A DNA stretch of 64,000 nucleotides from NCBI GenBank assembly GCA_022826385.1, contig JAJDUZ010000041.1, positions 1 to 64,000 on the forward strand, in the 5' to 3' direction. Positions 25,529 to 35,020 of this stretch are shown here, one piece after another. The DNA is from Silicimonas sp. Lineage in GTDB: Bacteria > Pseudomonadota > Alphaproteobacteria > Rhodobacterales > Rhodobacteraceae. Both the position numbers and the translations under genes were made by a program. Each line of letters starts with the position of its first letter. Position 1 is the first letter of the stretch. The notes beneath the pieces are model-generated. The model did not search any database. It was not told where the DNA came from and worked only from the letters and a program-made list of their open reading frames with translations.

Positions 25529-28414
25529 ATGGCGACAACATTTGAAGTCTTCTTCCTTGGCAATATCGCCGATATCGACCCAACTGAGGGCGATAGCGAT
25601 GCCGAATCTGCAACCGCCATCCTTGGATCCACTTTCGGCACCGCGGGTGACCCTCTGGCTTCCAATATCGAAATTTTCGAACCCGGCAGCACCGGATACG
25701 CGGGAGGGCCCACCAGCACCCGGTACGATCCGAACAACGCGTCAATCAACGAGACGTTTACGATCGATGGCGGGGCCGAGCAGACCTTCGATTCAATAGC
25801 GACCTACAACGCAACCATCACCTATACCGATGCGACGACGGCGACGATCACCGCGATCGTGTTCCAGGACACAGATGGTAACCTCTATCTGGCGCCCGAG
25901 ACCACCCAGAATGCCGATCAGGATGCGATGGAAGCCAAGGCGATCGAATCGCTGTCGCTTGACACGCTGGTCAATTTAGATCCGGGCGGTCTGGAAGGCG
26001 ACAGGATTGCGGGCAACTATGTTCACGTTGCCGACGGCGTTGTCGATGGGACGGGCGGCGATGATACGATTGACAACGTCTATGTTGATATTGATGGCGA
26101 CGAGGTTGACGGATCAGACGGCGATCCCGACATCATCCGAGCGGGGGCCGGGGCCGATACCGTTGCCGCGGGTGACGGTGCGGACACGATTGACGGCGGC
26201 GCCGGGGCCGACGTGCTCGACGGTGGTGCGGACGCAGATACATTCACAATCACCGACGGCTTCGGCAGCGACACCATCTCTGGGGGGGAGACCACCACCA
26301 CTGGCACCGACGATGATCTGATCGATGCCTCGGGCGTCACTACGGGGGTCACGGTCAGCTTCACTGCGGACGAAGCGGGCACGATCACTGACGGCACAGA
26401 TACGATCACTTTCACCGAGGTTGAGCGATTAATCCTGACGGATCAGGATGATACAGTCACCGATGCCGCCTTTGGCGGCACCTCGATCAACGTCGACCTC
26501 GGCGCGGGACATGACGTGGTCACGGCGGGGATCGGGAATGACACGGTCCTGGGCGGGGACGGCAATGACACCATCGACGCCGGTCTGTCTTCAGACACCG
26601 TGGACGGCGGGGCCGGGAACGACCTGATTACGGACACCGGCAATGGCTTCGATCTGCTGCAAGGCGGGGCCGGGGATGACACGCTGGACGGCGGTACCGG
26701 CAACGATACGTTGGATGGGGGCGCCGACGCCGATACATTCGCGATCTCGAACAGCTTTGGCAGCGACATTGTCACCGGCGGCGAGACGATCACCACAGGC
26801 ACGGATTTCGACAGTGTCGATCTTTCGGGGCTGGGAGCCGCGGCCACGGTCACCTATTCCGGCGATGAGGCTGGCAGCGTTGTCAGCGGGTCGAACACGA
26901 TATCGTTTTCCCAGATCGAGCATTTCACGCTGACCGGCCTGAACGATAGCTTCGATGCGGCAAGCGACAGCGCGGGCGTCAATGTGGACGGCGGTTTGGG
27001 GGCCGACACGATTTCTGGCGGGGCGGGCGCCGACAGCATCGATGGCGGCGCGGGAGAAGACCGGATCAACTTTGGCGACGGCGATACAATCGTCGGTGGG
27101 GCCGATGATGACTACATCTTCATTGATGCTTCGGCCAGTTCGTTCACGGGTGATGTGAATGTCCATGGCGGCACGGGCGTCGATGGGTTTGACCTGTTTT
27201 GGAACGGAACGGCGCATAACTACACGTTCACAAGTGACGGGGCCGGCACGATCACGGGGCATGGCGGCACCATAACCTTCGACAGTTTCGAGTATTTCTT
27301 TCTCGACTACGGCGACAATACGTTCGACGCCTCGGTCAATACGACGGGCCTTGAGATTCAGGCCATCGGCGGCAACGACACGATTACCACGGGTGCGGGC
27401 AACGACACGATCTGGGGCTCGACCGGGGACAGTTCGATCACCGGCGGTGACGGGGCAGATCAAATCCTGGGGCAAGACGGCAGCGATACGATTGCCGGTG
27501 GTGCAGGGGCTGATGTGCTGGACGGTGGCGCGGACGCCGACACGTTCATCCTGGAAGACGGCTTCGGCAATGATACGATCACCGGCGGAGACACGGTCAC
27601 CACCGGTGCGAACCTAGACACGATTGATCTGTCGGCCGTGACCGCGCCGGTAACGGTCACCATGACCGGAGACTACACAGGCACACTCACGGACGGGGGC
27701 CATACGGTCGCGTTTTCCGGTGTCGAGCGGCTGATCCTTTCGGATAGCGCCAACATCTTGGATACAAACGAGAATGCGATCGACATCGTGGCCGGAAGCG
27801 GCAACGACACGATCACCGATATCGGCTATGGTACGGCTGATGCCGGCGCAGGCGACGATTATGTCGAGTTTGACCACAGCGCGGGCACGGGCTCGATCGA
27901 AGGGGGGGCGGGCAACGACACGCTGAACTTCGATTCAGACAACGTCGAAGGGGCGTATATCACCCTGTCCAGCGCCACAGCGGGGTCGTTCAGTTGGGCG
28001 ACCGCGGGCGGCGGGAACTTTTCGGGGATCGAAATGTATGATTTGTCGGCGGAGGATGACGCGTTTGACGGATCAGCCGCAACCACCGGGATATCGGTCA
28101 TAGGCGGCGCTGGCAGCGACACGATTAACGGCGGCAGCGGCGCGGATACCATTTCGGGCGGGACAGGGGCCGACAGCCTGTCTGGCGGTGGCGGCAACGA
28201 CGTGTTCGAATTCGAGAACGGGTTTGGAAATGACACCATCGAAGGTGGCGAAACCGGCGATGACTGGAGCGATGCGTTACACTTCATGTCTGTCACGTCC
28301 GGTGTCACGGTTACCTATACGGGCAACGAAGCAGGAACCGTCACCGACGGCACCGACACGGTCACATTTTCCGAGATTGAGGGTGTGCATGCCACGAACC
28401 AAGCCGATACGTAA
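25529..28414 (+). CDS. RTX calcium-binding protein, N-terminal piece of an interrupted gene
   Basis: The start is ATG 25529 (MATTFEVFFLGNIADIDPTE) with GGGAA 7 bases upstream; a GTG frame start at 25493 looks less likely. The first 180 residues are the N-terminal domain common in Roseobacter RTX-Hint proteins. From about residue 190, blocks of GGxGxDxxx nonapeptides form parallel beta-rolls that bind calcium (for example GGAGADVLDGGADADTF), alternating with spacer modules of the type VTYTGDEAGTVTDGTDT. There is no N-terminal signal, as expected for type I secretion. The frame meets TAA at 28412-28414 (codon 962) and continues open, in the same frame and with the same repeats, to 30394. This indicates one gene with a premature stop. 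If translated only to here the product lacks the C-terminal Hint domain and export region. Confidence 0.75.
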   Translation: MATTFEVFFLGNIADIDPTEGDSDAESATAILGSTFGTAGDPLASNIEIFEPGSTGYAGGPTSTRYDPNNASINETFTIDGGAEQTFDSIATYNATITYTDATTATITAIVFQDTDGNLYLAPETTQNADQDAMEAKAIESLSLDTLVNLDPGGLEGDRIAGNYVHVADGVVDGTGGDDTIDNVYVDIDGDEVDGSDGDPDIIRAGAGADTVAAGDGADTIDGGAGADVLDGGADADTFTITDGFGSDTISGGETTTTGTDDDLIDASGVTTGVTVSFTADEAGTITDGTDTITFTEVERLILTDQDDTVTDAAFGGTSINVDLGAGHDVVTAGIGNDTVLGGDGNDTIDAGLSSDTVDGGAGNDLITDTGNGFDLLQGGAGDDTLDGGTGNDTLDGGADADTFAISNSFGSDIVTGGETITTGTDFDSVDLSGLGAAATVTYSGDEAGSVVSGSNTISFSQIEHFTLTGLNDSFDAASDSAGVNVDGGLGADTISGGAGADSIDGGAGEDRINFGDGDTIVGGADDDYIFIDASASSFTGDVNVHGGTGVDGFDLFWNGTAHNYTFTSDGAGTITGHGGTITFDSFEYFFLDYGDNTFDASVNTTGLEIQAIGGNDTITTGAGNDTIWGSTGDSSITGGDGADQILGQDGSDTIAGGAGADVLDGGADADTFILEDGFGNDTITGGDTVTTGANLDTIDLSAVTAPVTVTMTGDYTGTLTDGGHTVAFSGVERLILSDSANILDTNENAIDIVAGSGNDTITDIGYGTADAGAGDDYVEFDHSAGTGSIEGGAGNDTLNFDSDNVEGAYITLSSATAGSFSWATAGGGNFSGIEMYDLSAEDDAFDGSAATTGISVIGGAGSDTINGGSGADTISGGTGADSLSGGGGNDVFEFENGFGNDTIEGGETGDDWSDALHFMSVTSGVTVTYTGNEAGTVTDGTDTVTFSEIEGVHATNQADT

Positions 28415-29550
28415 GACGCCTCGGCCTCGTCCGTCGGTGAGGGGCTTTTTGGCTACGGCGGGAACGATTCCATCGTTGGCGGGGCGGGCAGCGACTGGAT
28501 CTGGGGCAACGCGGACAACGACACGCTGATCGGAGGCGCGGGCAACGACTCGCTGATCGGTGGAACTGGGGACGACAGCCTGGACGGCGAAGCAGGCGAC
28601 GACAGTATCCTCGGCGAGAGCGGTGCGGACACTTTGCGCTGCGGGACCGGAGCGGACACGCTGCATGGCGAAGATGACGCCGATACTTTCATCATAGAGG
28701 ATAGCTTCGGCAATGACGTGGTCGTCGGCGGCGAGGGCGGCGTCGACAACGATGTCATTGACCATTCCGCTGTAACGACGGGCGTTACCGTCACCTATAC
28801 GGGTGATGAGGCCGGGACGATCACGGACGGTACCGACACGATCACCTTTTCCGAGGTCGAGCAGATCATCCTAACGGATCAGGATGACAGTCTCGATGGG
28901 TCCGCCGACAGCGCCGGCATGACCGTGGATGGTGGGGCGGGCAACGACACGATTGAAGGAGGCACAGGCAACGATTCCCTCAGCGGCGGTATCGGCAGCG
29001 ATACGATCCGGGCAAATGGAGGGAACGACACGATTTCAGGGGGCGATGGAGAGGACAACCTGTCTGGCGGCAGTGGTTCCAACGCCATATCTGGCGACGC
29101 TGGCAACGATACGTTGTTTGCCGGGTCGGGGATTTCGACACTGGATGGAGGAGCGGACAACGACTTCATCCAAATTGACGAAACCGATGGAGCAGCCACG
29201 GTTATCGGCGGAACCGGAACCGACACTCTGATGTTCGACCAAACAACGACCGGCTACACGGTCACCGCCACAGGCGACGGACAGGGGACATTCGACGCGG
29301 CAGCAGGCACCGGCGATGGCACGTATTCAGAGATCGAGCGAATCCGCGGCAGCCACCTTGGTGACAGCATCGACATGTCCGCTGACAGTGCGGGTATGGA
29401 GGTGGATGCACGCAACGGCAATGATACGATCACCGGTGGCGCAGGCGGCGACACCATCGACGCAGGAGCCGGCAACGACACCATTGACGGAGGAACCGGT
29501 AACGATCTGATCACCGGTGGCGACGGGAACGACGTCTTCACCTACACGGC
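26120..29550 (+). repeat. RTX nonapeptide repeat region
   Basis: Clusters of GGxGxDxxx-coding units recur across this span, separated by longer spacer modules of roughly 80-100 residues that are themselves repeated (the DAIDGxD / VTYTGDEAGTxTDGTDT type). At DNA level this gives imperfect tandem repeats that could recombine or misassemble. Confidence 0.75.
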
Positions 29551-30394
29551 TGGTGATGGCGCCGACACGATCACTGATTTCAACACTGGCAACTCGGGCG
29601 CGCTAGAGGACGGTGACACCACAAACAACGACTTTATCGACCTCTCGGCTTTCTACACCAACCTTTTCGAACTGCGCACAGACTTTGATGACGACGGTCT
29701 TCTGAACCAGTCCGCAGGGGACTATTCGGACAACACGTCCATGGCCGGGGGCGACAGCCTCACCTTCAGCGGCGCGAGCCGATCCAGCTTTGCCGCCGAC
29801 AACACGGGTGTCGTCTGTTTCGCAAAAGGGACGCTGCTTCGAACACCAACTGGCGACGTCCCCATTGAAACCCTAAGGCCCGGAGACCGGATCAATACTC
29901 TGGACAACGGGCCACAGCGATTGGTGTGGATCGGGAGCCGCCATATTGACGCGACGGAACTGGCGGCGAACCCGAAGCTTTTGCCTGTGCGTTTCAAGCC
30001 CGGCGTTCTGGGGGGCGACCGATCCCTTTTGGTGTCCCGACAGCATGGTATGCTGATCAATGAATCTGGAGATCACTTTGCTCGCGCTGTTCACTTGATC
30101 GACCAGCCGGGCATCGACATCGCCCAAATGCGCCAAGACGTGATCTACTACCACCTGATGTTCGAGGCGCATCAAGTGGTCTTTGCCAATGGCACAGCGT
30201 CCGAGAGCTTTTATCCGGGGCCACAAGCGTTGCGCATGATCGGGCCTGCCGCCCGTGAAGGTTTGTTCAACGTCATGCCAGCTTTGCGGATGGCGTATGT
30301 TGGGCAGGCAACAAGCCTCGAGGTATATGGGCCAACTGCGCGGCCTTTCTTGCCAAGACGCACGGCCCTTGCCCTCGCCGCGCCAGCGGGCTGA
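28415..30394 (+). CDS. RTX-Hint protein, C-terminal piece of the interrupted gene
   Basis: This frame directly continues the upstream RTX frame after the TAA. The first internal ATG near its start is 28634. It carries more GGxGxDxxx units (GGAGNDSLIGGTGDDSLDGE), then a calcium-dependent end module (TYTAGDGADTITDFNTGNSG), and from about 29812 a Hint (Hedgehog/intein-like) domain: VVCFAKGTLLRTPTGDVPIE, LRPGDRINTLDNG, LLVSRQHGMLI and a VFANGTASESFYPGPQAL segment. Such domains can self-cleave at the Cys and are common at the end of Roseobacter RTX proteins. The in-frame TAA means this half is expressed only by readthrough or internal initiation unless the stop is an error. Confidence 0.7.
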   Translation, partial: DASASSVGEGLFGYGGNDSIVGGAGSDWIWGNADNDTLIGGAGNDSLIGGTGDDSLDGEAGDDSILGESGADTLRCGTGADTLHGEDDADTFIIEDSFGNDVVVGGEGGVDNDVIDHSAVTTGVTVTYTGDEAGTITDGTDTITFSEVEQIILTDQDDSLDGSADSAGMTVDGGAGNDTIEGGTGNDSLSGGIGSDTIRANGGNDTISGGDGEDNLSGGSGSNAISGDAGNDTLFAGSGISTLDGGADNDFIQIDETDGAATVIGGTGTDTLMFDQTTTGYTVTATGDGQGTFDAAAGTGDGTYSEIERIRGSHLGDSIDMSADSAGMEVDARNGNDTITGGAGGDTIDAGAGNDTIDGGTGNDLITGGDGNDVFTYTAGDGADTITDFNTGNSGALEDGDTTNNDFIDLSAFYTNLFELRTDFDDDGLLNQSAGDYSDNTSMAGGDSLTFSGASRSSFAADNTGVVCFAKGTLLRTPTGDVPIETLRPGDRINTLDNGPQRLVWIGSRHIDATELAANPKLLPVRFKPGVLGGDRSLLVSRQHGMLINESGDHFARAVHLIDQPGIDIAQMRQDVIYYHLMFEAHQVVFANGTASESFYPGPQALRMIGPAAREGLFNVMPALRMAYVGQATSLEVYGPTARPFLPRRTALALAAPAG

Positions 30395-30640
30395 GCCACC
30401 CTGCAATCCGGACACTTTCGTCTGCCACGATTTGCCGTCTGCGGACCTGTGACGAAGAAAAGCCCGGAGAGACCGAAACGAAAAACCCCTTGCCAGACCT
30501 CAAGGCAATGTCTGGACGTCAGGCGCTAAAGCGAGGACGCTCCCAGATGCGTCTCGTCTGGCCATCCTACGCATGTCGCTGCAAAGGGTGCACTCTGCTT
30601 TGGCACGCTTGCAAGCCGGGCCGCGCTGGCACACACTGCC

Positions 30641-32062
30641 GTGTCACAAGGCAAAACGGTCTTCGGGAAATTGAGTAACGACATCCGGCGTCAAGCTTAC
30701 GAAACCGCAGCCCTCGTGCGTAAGAAGGCGTTGAGCGCCCGCGAGGTCGCCGAACTGCATCTGGACTGGATCGGAAAGACCAACCCCCAGATCAACGCCA
30801 TCGTCGATGTGACATCAGACGACGCCCTGCAGTCCGCCGATGCGGTGGACGCCAAGATCGCACGTGGCGAAGACCCCGGCCCGCTGGCCGGCATACCGTT
30901 CACCGTGAAAGTCAACGTGGATCAGGCGGGACGGCACACGTCGAATGGCCTGTCGCTGCAACGTGACCTGATCGCCAAGGTCGATAGTCCTTTGGTCGCA
31001 AACATTCGAAGGGCAGGGGGTGTCATCGTTGGGCGCACAAACACCCCCGCCTTCTCGATGCGTTGGTTCACCAAAAATAACCTCCACGGCGAGACGCTGA
31101 ACCCTCGCAACACTTCGCTGACACCCGGTGGCTCGTCGGGCGGTGCCGCAGCCGCCGTGGCGGCCGGGCTGTGCGCTGTCGGGCATGGCACCGATATCGC
31201 AGGGTCGATCCGCTATCCGGCCTATGCCTGTGGCGTGCACGGATTGCGACCATCGCATGGGCGGGTTCCTGCAAGAAATGCAAGCGGACCCGATCGCATG
31301 ATCGGCGCGCAACTGATGGCGGTGTCGGGCCCGATTGCACGAAGTATTGCCGATTTGAAACTGGCGCACGGCGTCCTGTCCTTGGCCGACGTGCAGGACC
31401 CTTGGCACGTCGCCATGCCGTTGGAAGGTGCGGGTTATGTGAAACGTGCCGCGCTGACACTGGCGCCGGACGGCATGGAGGTGGACCCGTCGATCAAGGA
31501 GGCCCTGCGCGACGCCGCCAAAGTGTTGGAAGCGAGCGGATGGGAGATCGAAGAGGTCGCGTGCCCGCCCATGCGGGAAGCGGCCGACATCAACGCGACG
31601 CTCTGGATGGCCGAAATGGAACTGGGCGCCGCCGAGTTGATAAAGCGGGAAGCCGAGCCGGACAGCCAGTTTGTCTTTGCGCAAATGAAACGCCTTGCCG
31701 GTCCTTTGGAACTCGAAGCCGTCATGCGGGCGTTGCAGTCCCGAACCGCGTTGATGCGGGCATGGGAACAGTTTCTTCAACGCTATCCGGTTCTGATATG
31801 TCCGGTGTCGGGCGAGTTGCCGTTCGAACGGCAATCCGATGTGAGATCCGAAGCTGATTTCGAGCGTATCTATGAAGCGCAAATGACACAGCGTGGTTTG
31901 CCGGTCATGGGAATGCCGGCCTTGGCGGTTGCGACCGGCCACACGGGCGGCCCCCTGATTGGCGTGCAACTGGTCAGTGCGCGCTTCCGCGAGGATATTC
32001 TGTTTGATGCAGGCACGATCATCGAGGCCGCATCACCCAAGGTTGAAATCGCTAATCTGTAA
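30641..32062 (+). CDS. Amidase signature-family hydrolase
   Basis: The protein is 473 residues. The amidase-signature catalytic triad is visible: Lys90 in PFTVKVNV, Ser165/166 in the PGGSSGG loop, and the nucleophile Ser189 in GTDIAGSIRYPA. The family hydrolyses carboxylic amides in the cytoplasm; the substrate cannot be read from sequence. The start is GTG 30641 without a clear ribosome binding site, and TTG 30671 in the same frame is an alternative. It overlaps the convergent second amidase by 11 bases at the 3' ends. With the ABC importer downstream on the other strand, the pair may process an imported amide or peptide-like nitrogen source. GatA is less likely because no gatB or gatC is nearby. 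Confidence 0.8.
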   Translation: MSQGKTVFGKLSNDIRRQAYETAALVRKKALSAREVAELHLDWIGKTNPQINAIVDVTSDDALQSADAVDAKIARGEDPGPLAGIPFTVKVNVDQAGRHTSNGLSLQRDLIAKVDSPLVANIRRAGGVIVGRTNTPAFSMRWFTKNNLHGETLNPRNTSLTPGGSSGGAAAAVAAGLCAVGHGTDIAGSIRYPAYACGVHGLRPSHGRVPARNASGPDRMIGAQLMAVSGPIARSIADLKLAHGVLSLADVQDPWHVAMPLEGAGYVKRAALTLAPDGMEVDPSIKEALRDAAKVLEASGWEIEEVACPPMREAADINATLWMAEMELGAAELIKREAEPDSQFVFAQMKRLAGPLELEAVMRALQSRTALMRAWEQFLQRYPVLICPVSGELPFERQSDVRSEADFERIYEAQMTQRGLPVMGMPALAVATGHTGGPLIGVQLVSARFREDILFDAGTIIEAASPKVEIANL

Positions 32063-33395
32063 ACCGTGGTTCGGGAAAAGGACCGCGCGCGGCTTCGTAG
32101 GCCGCGCCGATACCTAAGGCCAAGTCTTCCTGAAACGGGCGCGCCATGATTTGCAGGCTTGTCGGCAAACCAGCGGGCGAAAGCCCCATGGGCAACGACA
32201 ACGCGCAAAGTCCGAAGAAGTTGGCGGGGCGCGTGAAGTGGCTGGGGGCCACGTCCTGATCCACCTCGGAAACCGGCGGCGCAGTGGTCAGGGTTGTCGG
32301 CGTCAGGATCGCGTCGAACCCTTCCATCCGGGACAAGGAGTCTGCCGCTCCAACGCGCCGCTCGGCCTTCATCGCCAAGTAGTCTTGCGCGGTGACATCG
32401 CGCCCCGCAAACATGCGCTTTCGCACATCTTCATCCAAGGGCAGGTCCGGTTGGTCATAGAGATGCCCATGGTGGAAGTAAGCTTCCGCCGTAATCAACC
32501 GCCCACAGGTCTCGGTCAGTTCGGCATAGGGTTTCTGTGCCGAGAACTCTGCCATCTCTGCGCCAAGGGCCGTGAGCGTCTCAATCGCGGCATCGTAATC
32601 GCTCAGCACATCTGCATCGCAGAGTGCCCGTTCCGCATGATCCATGACGCCCAGCCGAAGTCCTTCGATCGGCGCGGGCTGTGGCAAAGTCACCTCGGCC
32701 CCATCCATCACTTGAAACATCATCCAGGCATCAAGCACCGACCGCGCCATCGGCCCCGGCGTATCGAGGTGGGCCAGGGGAATGATCCCGTCTGTCGGAG
32801 TGCGGCCTTCGGTGACCTTCAAACCGACGATGCCACAATAGGCAGCCGGCAAACGCACCGATCCCCCGGTGTCCGTCCCGACACCACAGACGGCCAGACC
32901 AGCACCAACACCCGCCCCCGTTCCGGAAGACGATCCGCCGGGCACTCGCTGCAAATTCAAATCCCAAGGGTTCCACGGCGTGCCCATCTGCGTGTTGGTT
33001 CCCCAACCGCCCAAGGCGTGCTCGACTGTTTTGGTCTTGCCAAGAAGAACGCCCCCGGCGGCCAGAAGGCGTTTCGCCACCGTGCCGGTCACGGTCGAGA
33101 CGCGGTTAGCGTTTGCCTTGCAGCCCCCTGTCGTCACCCGGCCTTCCAGATCGCAGATATCCTTCAGAGCAAAGGGAATGCCGTGAAACGGTCCAAGCGG
33201 GAACCCGGCCTCGTAAAGTTTGTCGGCGGCCTCTGCCATCCGTATCGCATCGTCAGAATAGACTGTCTGGAACGCGCCGATCCTGCCATCGAGCGACGTG
33301 ATCCTCTCAAGATGATCGCGCGCGACGTCGCTGGGTTTCAAGGCGCCAGACGCGAAACCCTTGGACAGAGCAACAAGGCTTGGGAAGCCTGTCAC
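32052..33395 (-). CDS. Amidase signature-family hydrolase
   Basis: The protein is 447 residues. The triad residues are Lys78 in PFALKDICD, Ser155 in VPGGSSSGTG and Ser179 in GVGTDTGGSVRLPA. It is closer than its neighbour to the AtzF/indoleacetamide-hydrolase/GatA-like branch, judging by the PSDVARDHLERI opening and the TDGIIPLAHLDTPGPMARSV segment. Its start at 33395 overlaps the stop of the ABC ATPase gene (33392), so it is the last gene of the importer operon. The cargo is therefore probably an amide that this enzyme cleaves after uptake. Confidence 0.8.
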   Translation of the reverse strand: MTGFPSLVALSKGFASGALKPSDVARDHLERITSLDGRIGAFQTVYSDDAIRMAEAADKLYEAGFPLGPFHGIPFALKDICDLEGRVTTGGCKANANRVSTVTGTVAKRLLAAGGVLLGKTKTVEHALGGWGTNTQMGTPWNPWDLNLQRVPGGSSSGTGAGVGAGLAVCGVGTDTGGSVRLPAAYCGIVGLKVTEGRTPTDGIIPLAHLDTPGPMARSVLDAWMMFQVMDGAEVTLPQPAPIEGLRLGVMDHAERALCDADVLSDYDAAIETLTALGAEMAEFSAQKPYAELTETCGRLITAEAYFHHGHLYDQPDLPLDEDVRKRMFAGRDVTAQDYLAMKAERRVGAADSLSRMEGFDAILTPTTLTTAPPVSEVDQDVAPSHFTRPANFFGLCALSLPMGLSPAGLPTSLQIMARPFQEDLALGIGAAYEAARGPFPEPRFTD

Positions 33396-35020
33396 TGCGC
33401 CGCGACCGGCGTGCTCTTGAACGAGTCCTTTCCCGGAACCGCCGCAAGCAATTCCTTGGTATAGGCGGCCTGCGGATCGGCGAAGACCTCGCCCGTCGGG
33501 CCGATCTCGACCACTTCACCCCGCTGCATCACCGCGATGCGGTCGCAGACTTGCGCCGCCACGCGAAGGTCATGGGTGATGAACAGCATGGACAGGCTCA
33601 TGGCGTCACGAATTTCATCGAGAAGCCGCAGGATCTGCGCCTGGATCGACACATCCAAGGCCGAGACGGGTTCGTCTGCCACCAGGATCTGCGGCTCAAG
33701 TGCCAAAGCACGGGCAATCCCGATCCTTTGCCGTTGACCGCCCGAGAACTCGTGCGGAAACCGCTCATATGACCCGGCGTCCAAGCCCACGATGTCAAGA
33801 AGCTCAAGCGCGCGTTTCTTGGCGTCATCGGCACTTTTGCCATAAAGCATTGGCCCCTGCGCGATGATACTGCCGACCCGGGTGCGCGGATTCAAAGATG
33901 CGAACGGGTCCTGAAACACCATCTGGATCTTCGAGCGATAGGGTCGCATTTCCGACCGGCTCAACGGGCGCAAGTCGGCCCCCTCCAGAAGGATTTCGCC
34001 CTCTTCGGCATCGTTCAGTCGCACGATGCAACGCGCCACGGTCGATTTGCCCGACCCACTTTCGCCGACGATCCCCAAGGTTTCGCCGCGCGCCAGATCA
34101 AAGGTCACTTCCTTGGCCGCATGGACAACACGCCCCTCGCCACCGAAAAGCCCGCCACCACTGCGATAGGTCTTTTGCAGGCCCTTCACATCCAGCACGA
34201 TCTCGTCCGAGCGCGGGCGCGCCGGGCGCGGCGCCAGATCGGGCACGGCCGCGATCAATGACTTGGTGTAAGGATGCTCGGGCGAATTCAGCACCTGAGA
34301 CGCGGTCCCGGTTTCCACCACAAGCCCGTTCTGCATCACGCAGACCCGATCAGCGATGTCAGCGACGACACCAAAGTCATGGGTGATGAACAAGACACCG
34401 GTGCCATGGCTGGCCTGCATGTTCTTGATAAGCTTCAGGACCTGCGCCTGCGTGGTGACGTCCAGCGCCGTCGTCGGCTCGTCCGCGATCAGAACTTTCG
34501 GATCAAGTGCAAGCGCCATGGCGATCATGGCCCGCTGCCGCTGTCCTCCGGAAAGCTCGTGCGGATAGGCCTTCAGGCTCTGTTCAGGATCGGGCAGTTG
34601 CACGTCCCTCAGCAATTGAAGCGCCCTTTCACGACGTTCGCGCGACGACATCTTTTCATGGAACCGGAACACTTCGTCGATTTGCGTTCCGATTGTCATG
34701 ACCGGGTTGAGTGCCGTCATCGGCTCCTGAAAGATCATGGAAATTTCAGAACCACGGATGGCGCGCAACCGCTCCTCCGAGGCCGCCGCCAGGTCCTCGC
34801 CCTGAAACATCACGCTGCCCTGCGCGATCCGGACACGCGGCTTCGGCAAAAGCCCCATCACAGCGCGCGCCGTCAGTGACTTGCCGGACCCGCTCTCGCC
34901 CACCACACAAAGGATTTCGTTGGCCTCAAGCGTCAGGTCCATCTTTTCAACGGCATAGGGGCGCTGGCTTTCCGGCGGCAATGCCACGTGCAAATCGGTG
35001 ATATCCAGAAGCCTGGTCAT
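33392..35020 (-). CDS. Oligopeptide-type ABC importer ATPase, two fused nucleotide-binding domains
   Basis: The start is taken as the ATG at 35018-35020 (MTRLLDITDLHVALPPESQ), which overlaps the upstream permease stop; a longer frame to 35131 runs into that permease. The protein is 542 residues. Two complete ATP-binding domains are visible, each with a Walker A (GESGSGKS at 41-48 and again in GIVGESGSGKSTVARC), an SGGQRQR signature (ELSGGQRQRAMIAMALALDP, FSGGQRQRIGIARALALEP) and a Walker B (LIADEPTTALD, LVADEPVSALD). These are the DppD-like and DppF-like subunits in one chain. It powers import through the two permeases upstream in the same operon. Confidence 0.9.
   Translation of the reverse strand: MTRLLDITDLHVALPPESQRPYAVEKMDLTLEANEILCVVGESGSGKSLTARAVMGLLPKPRVRIAQGSVMFQGEDLAAASEERLRAIRGSEISMIFQEPMTALNPVMTIGTQIDEVFRFHEKMSSRERRERALQLLRDVQLPDPEQSLKAYPHELSGGQRQRAMIAMALALDPKVLIADEPTTALDVTTQAQVLKLIKNMQASHGTGVLFITHDFGVVADIADRVCVMQNGLVVETGTASQVLNSPEHPYTKSLIAAVPDLAPRPARPRSDEIVLDVKGLQKTYRSGGGLFGGEGRVVHAAKEVTFDLARGETLGIVGESGSGKSTVARCIVRLNDAEEGEILLEGADLRPLSRSEMRPYRSKIQMVFQDPFASLNPRTRVGSIIAQGPMLYGKSADDAKKRALELLDIVGLDAGSYERFPHEFSGGQRQRIGIARALALEPQILVADEPVSALDVSIQAQILRLLDEIRDAMSLSMLFITHDLRVAAQVCDRIAVMQRGEVVEIGPTGEVFADPQAAYTKELLAAVPGKDSFKSTPVAAQ

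Noticed and set aside
26080-29541. Several minus-strand Pro/Ser-rich frames across the RTX gene
   Set aside because: Antisense of the Gly-Asp repeat; low-complexity PAPPS patterns are an expected artefact.
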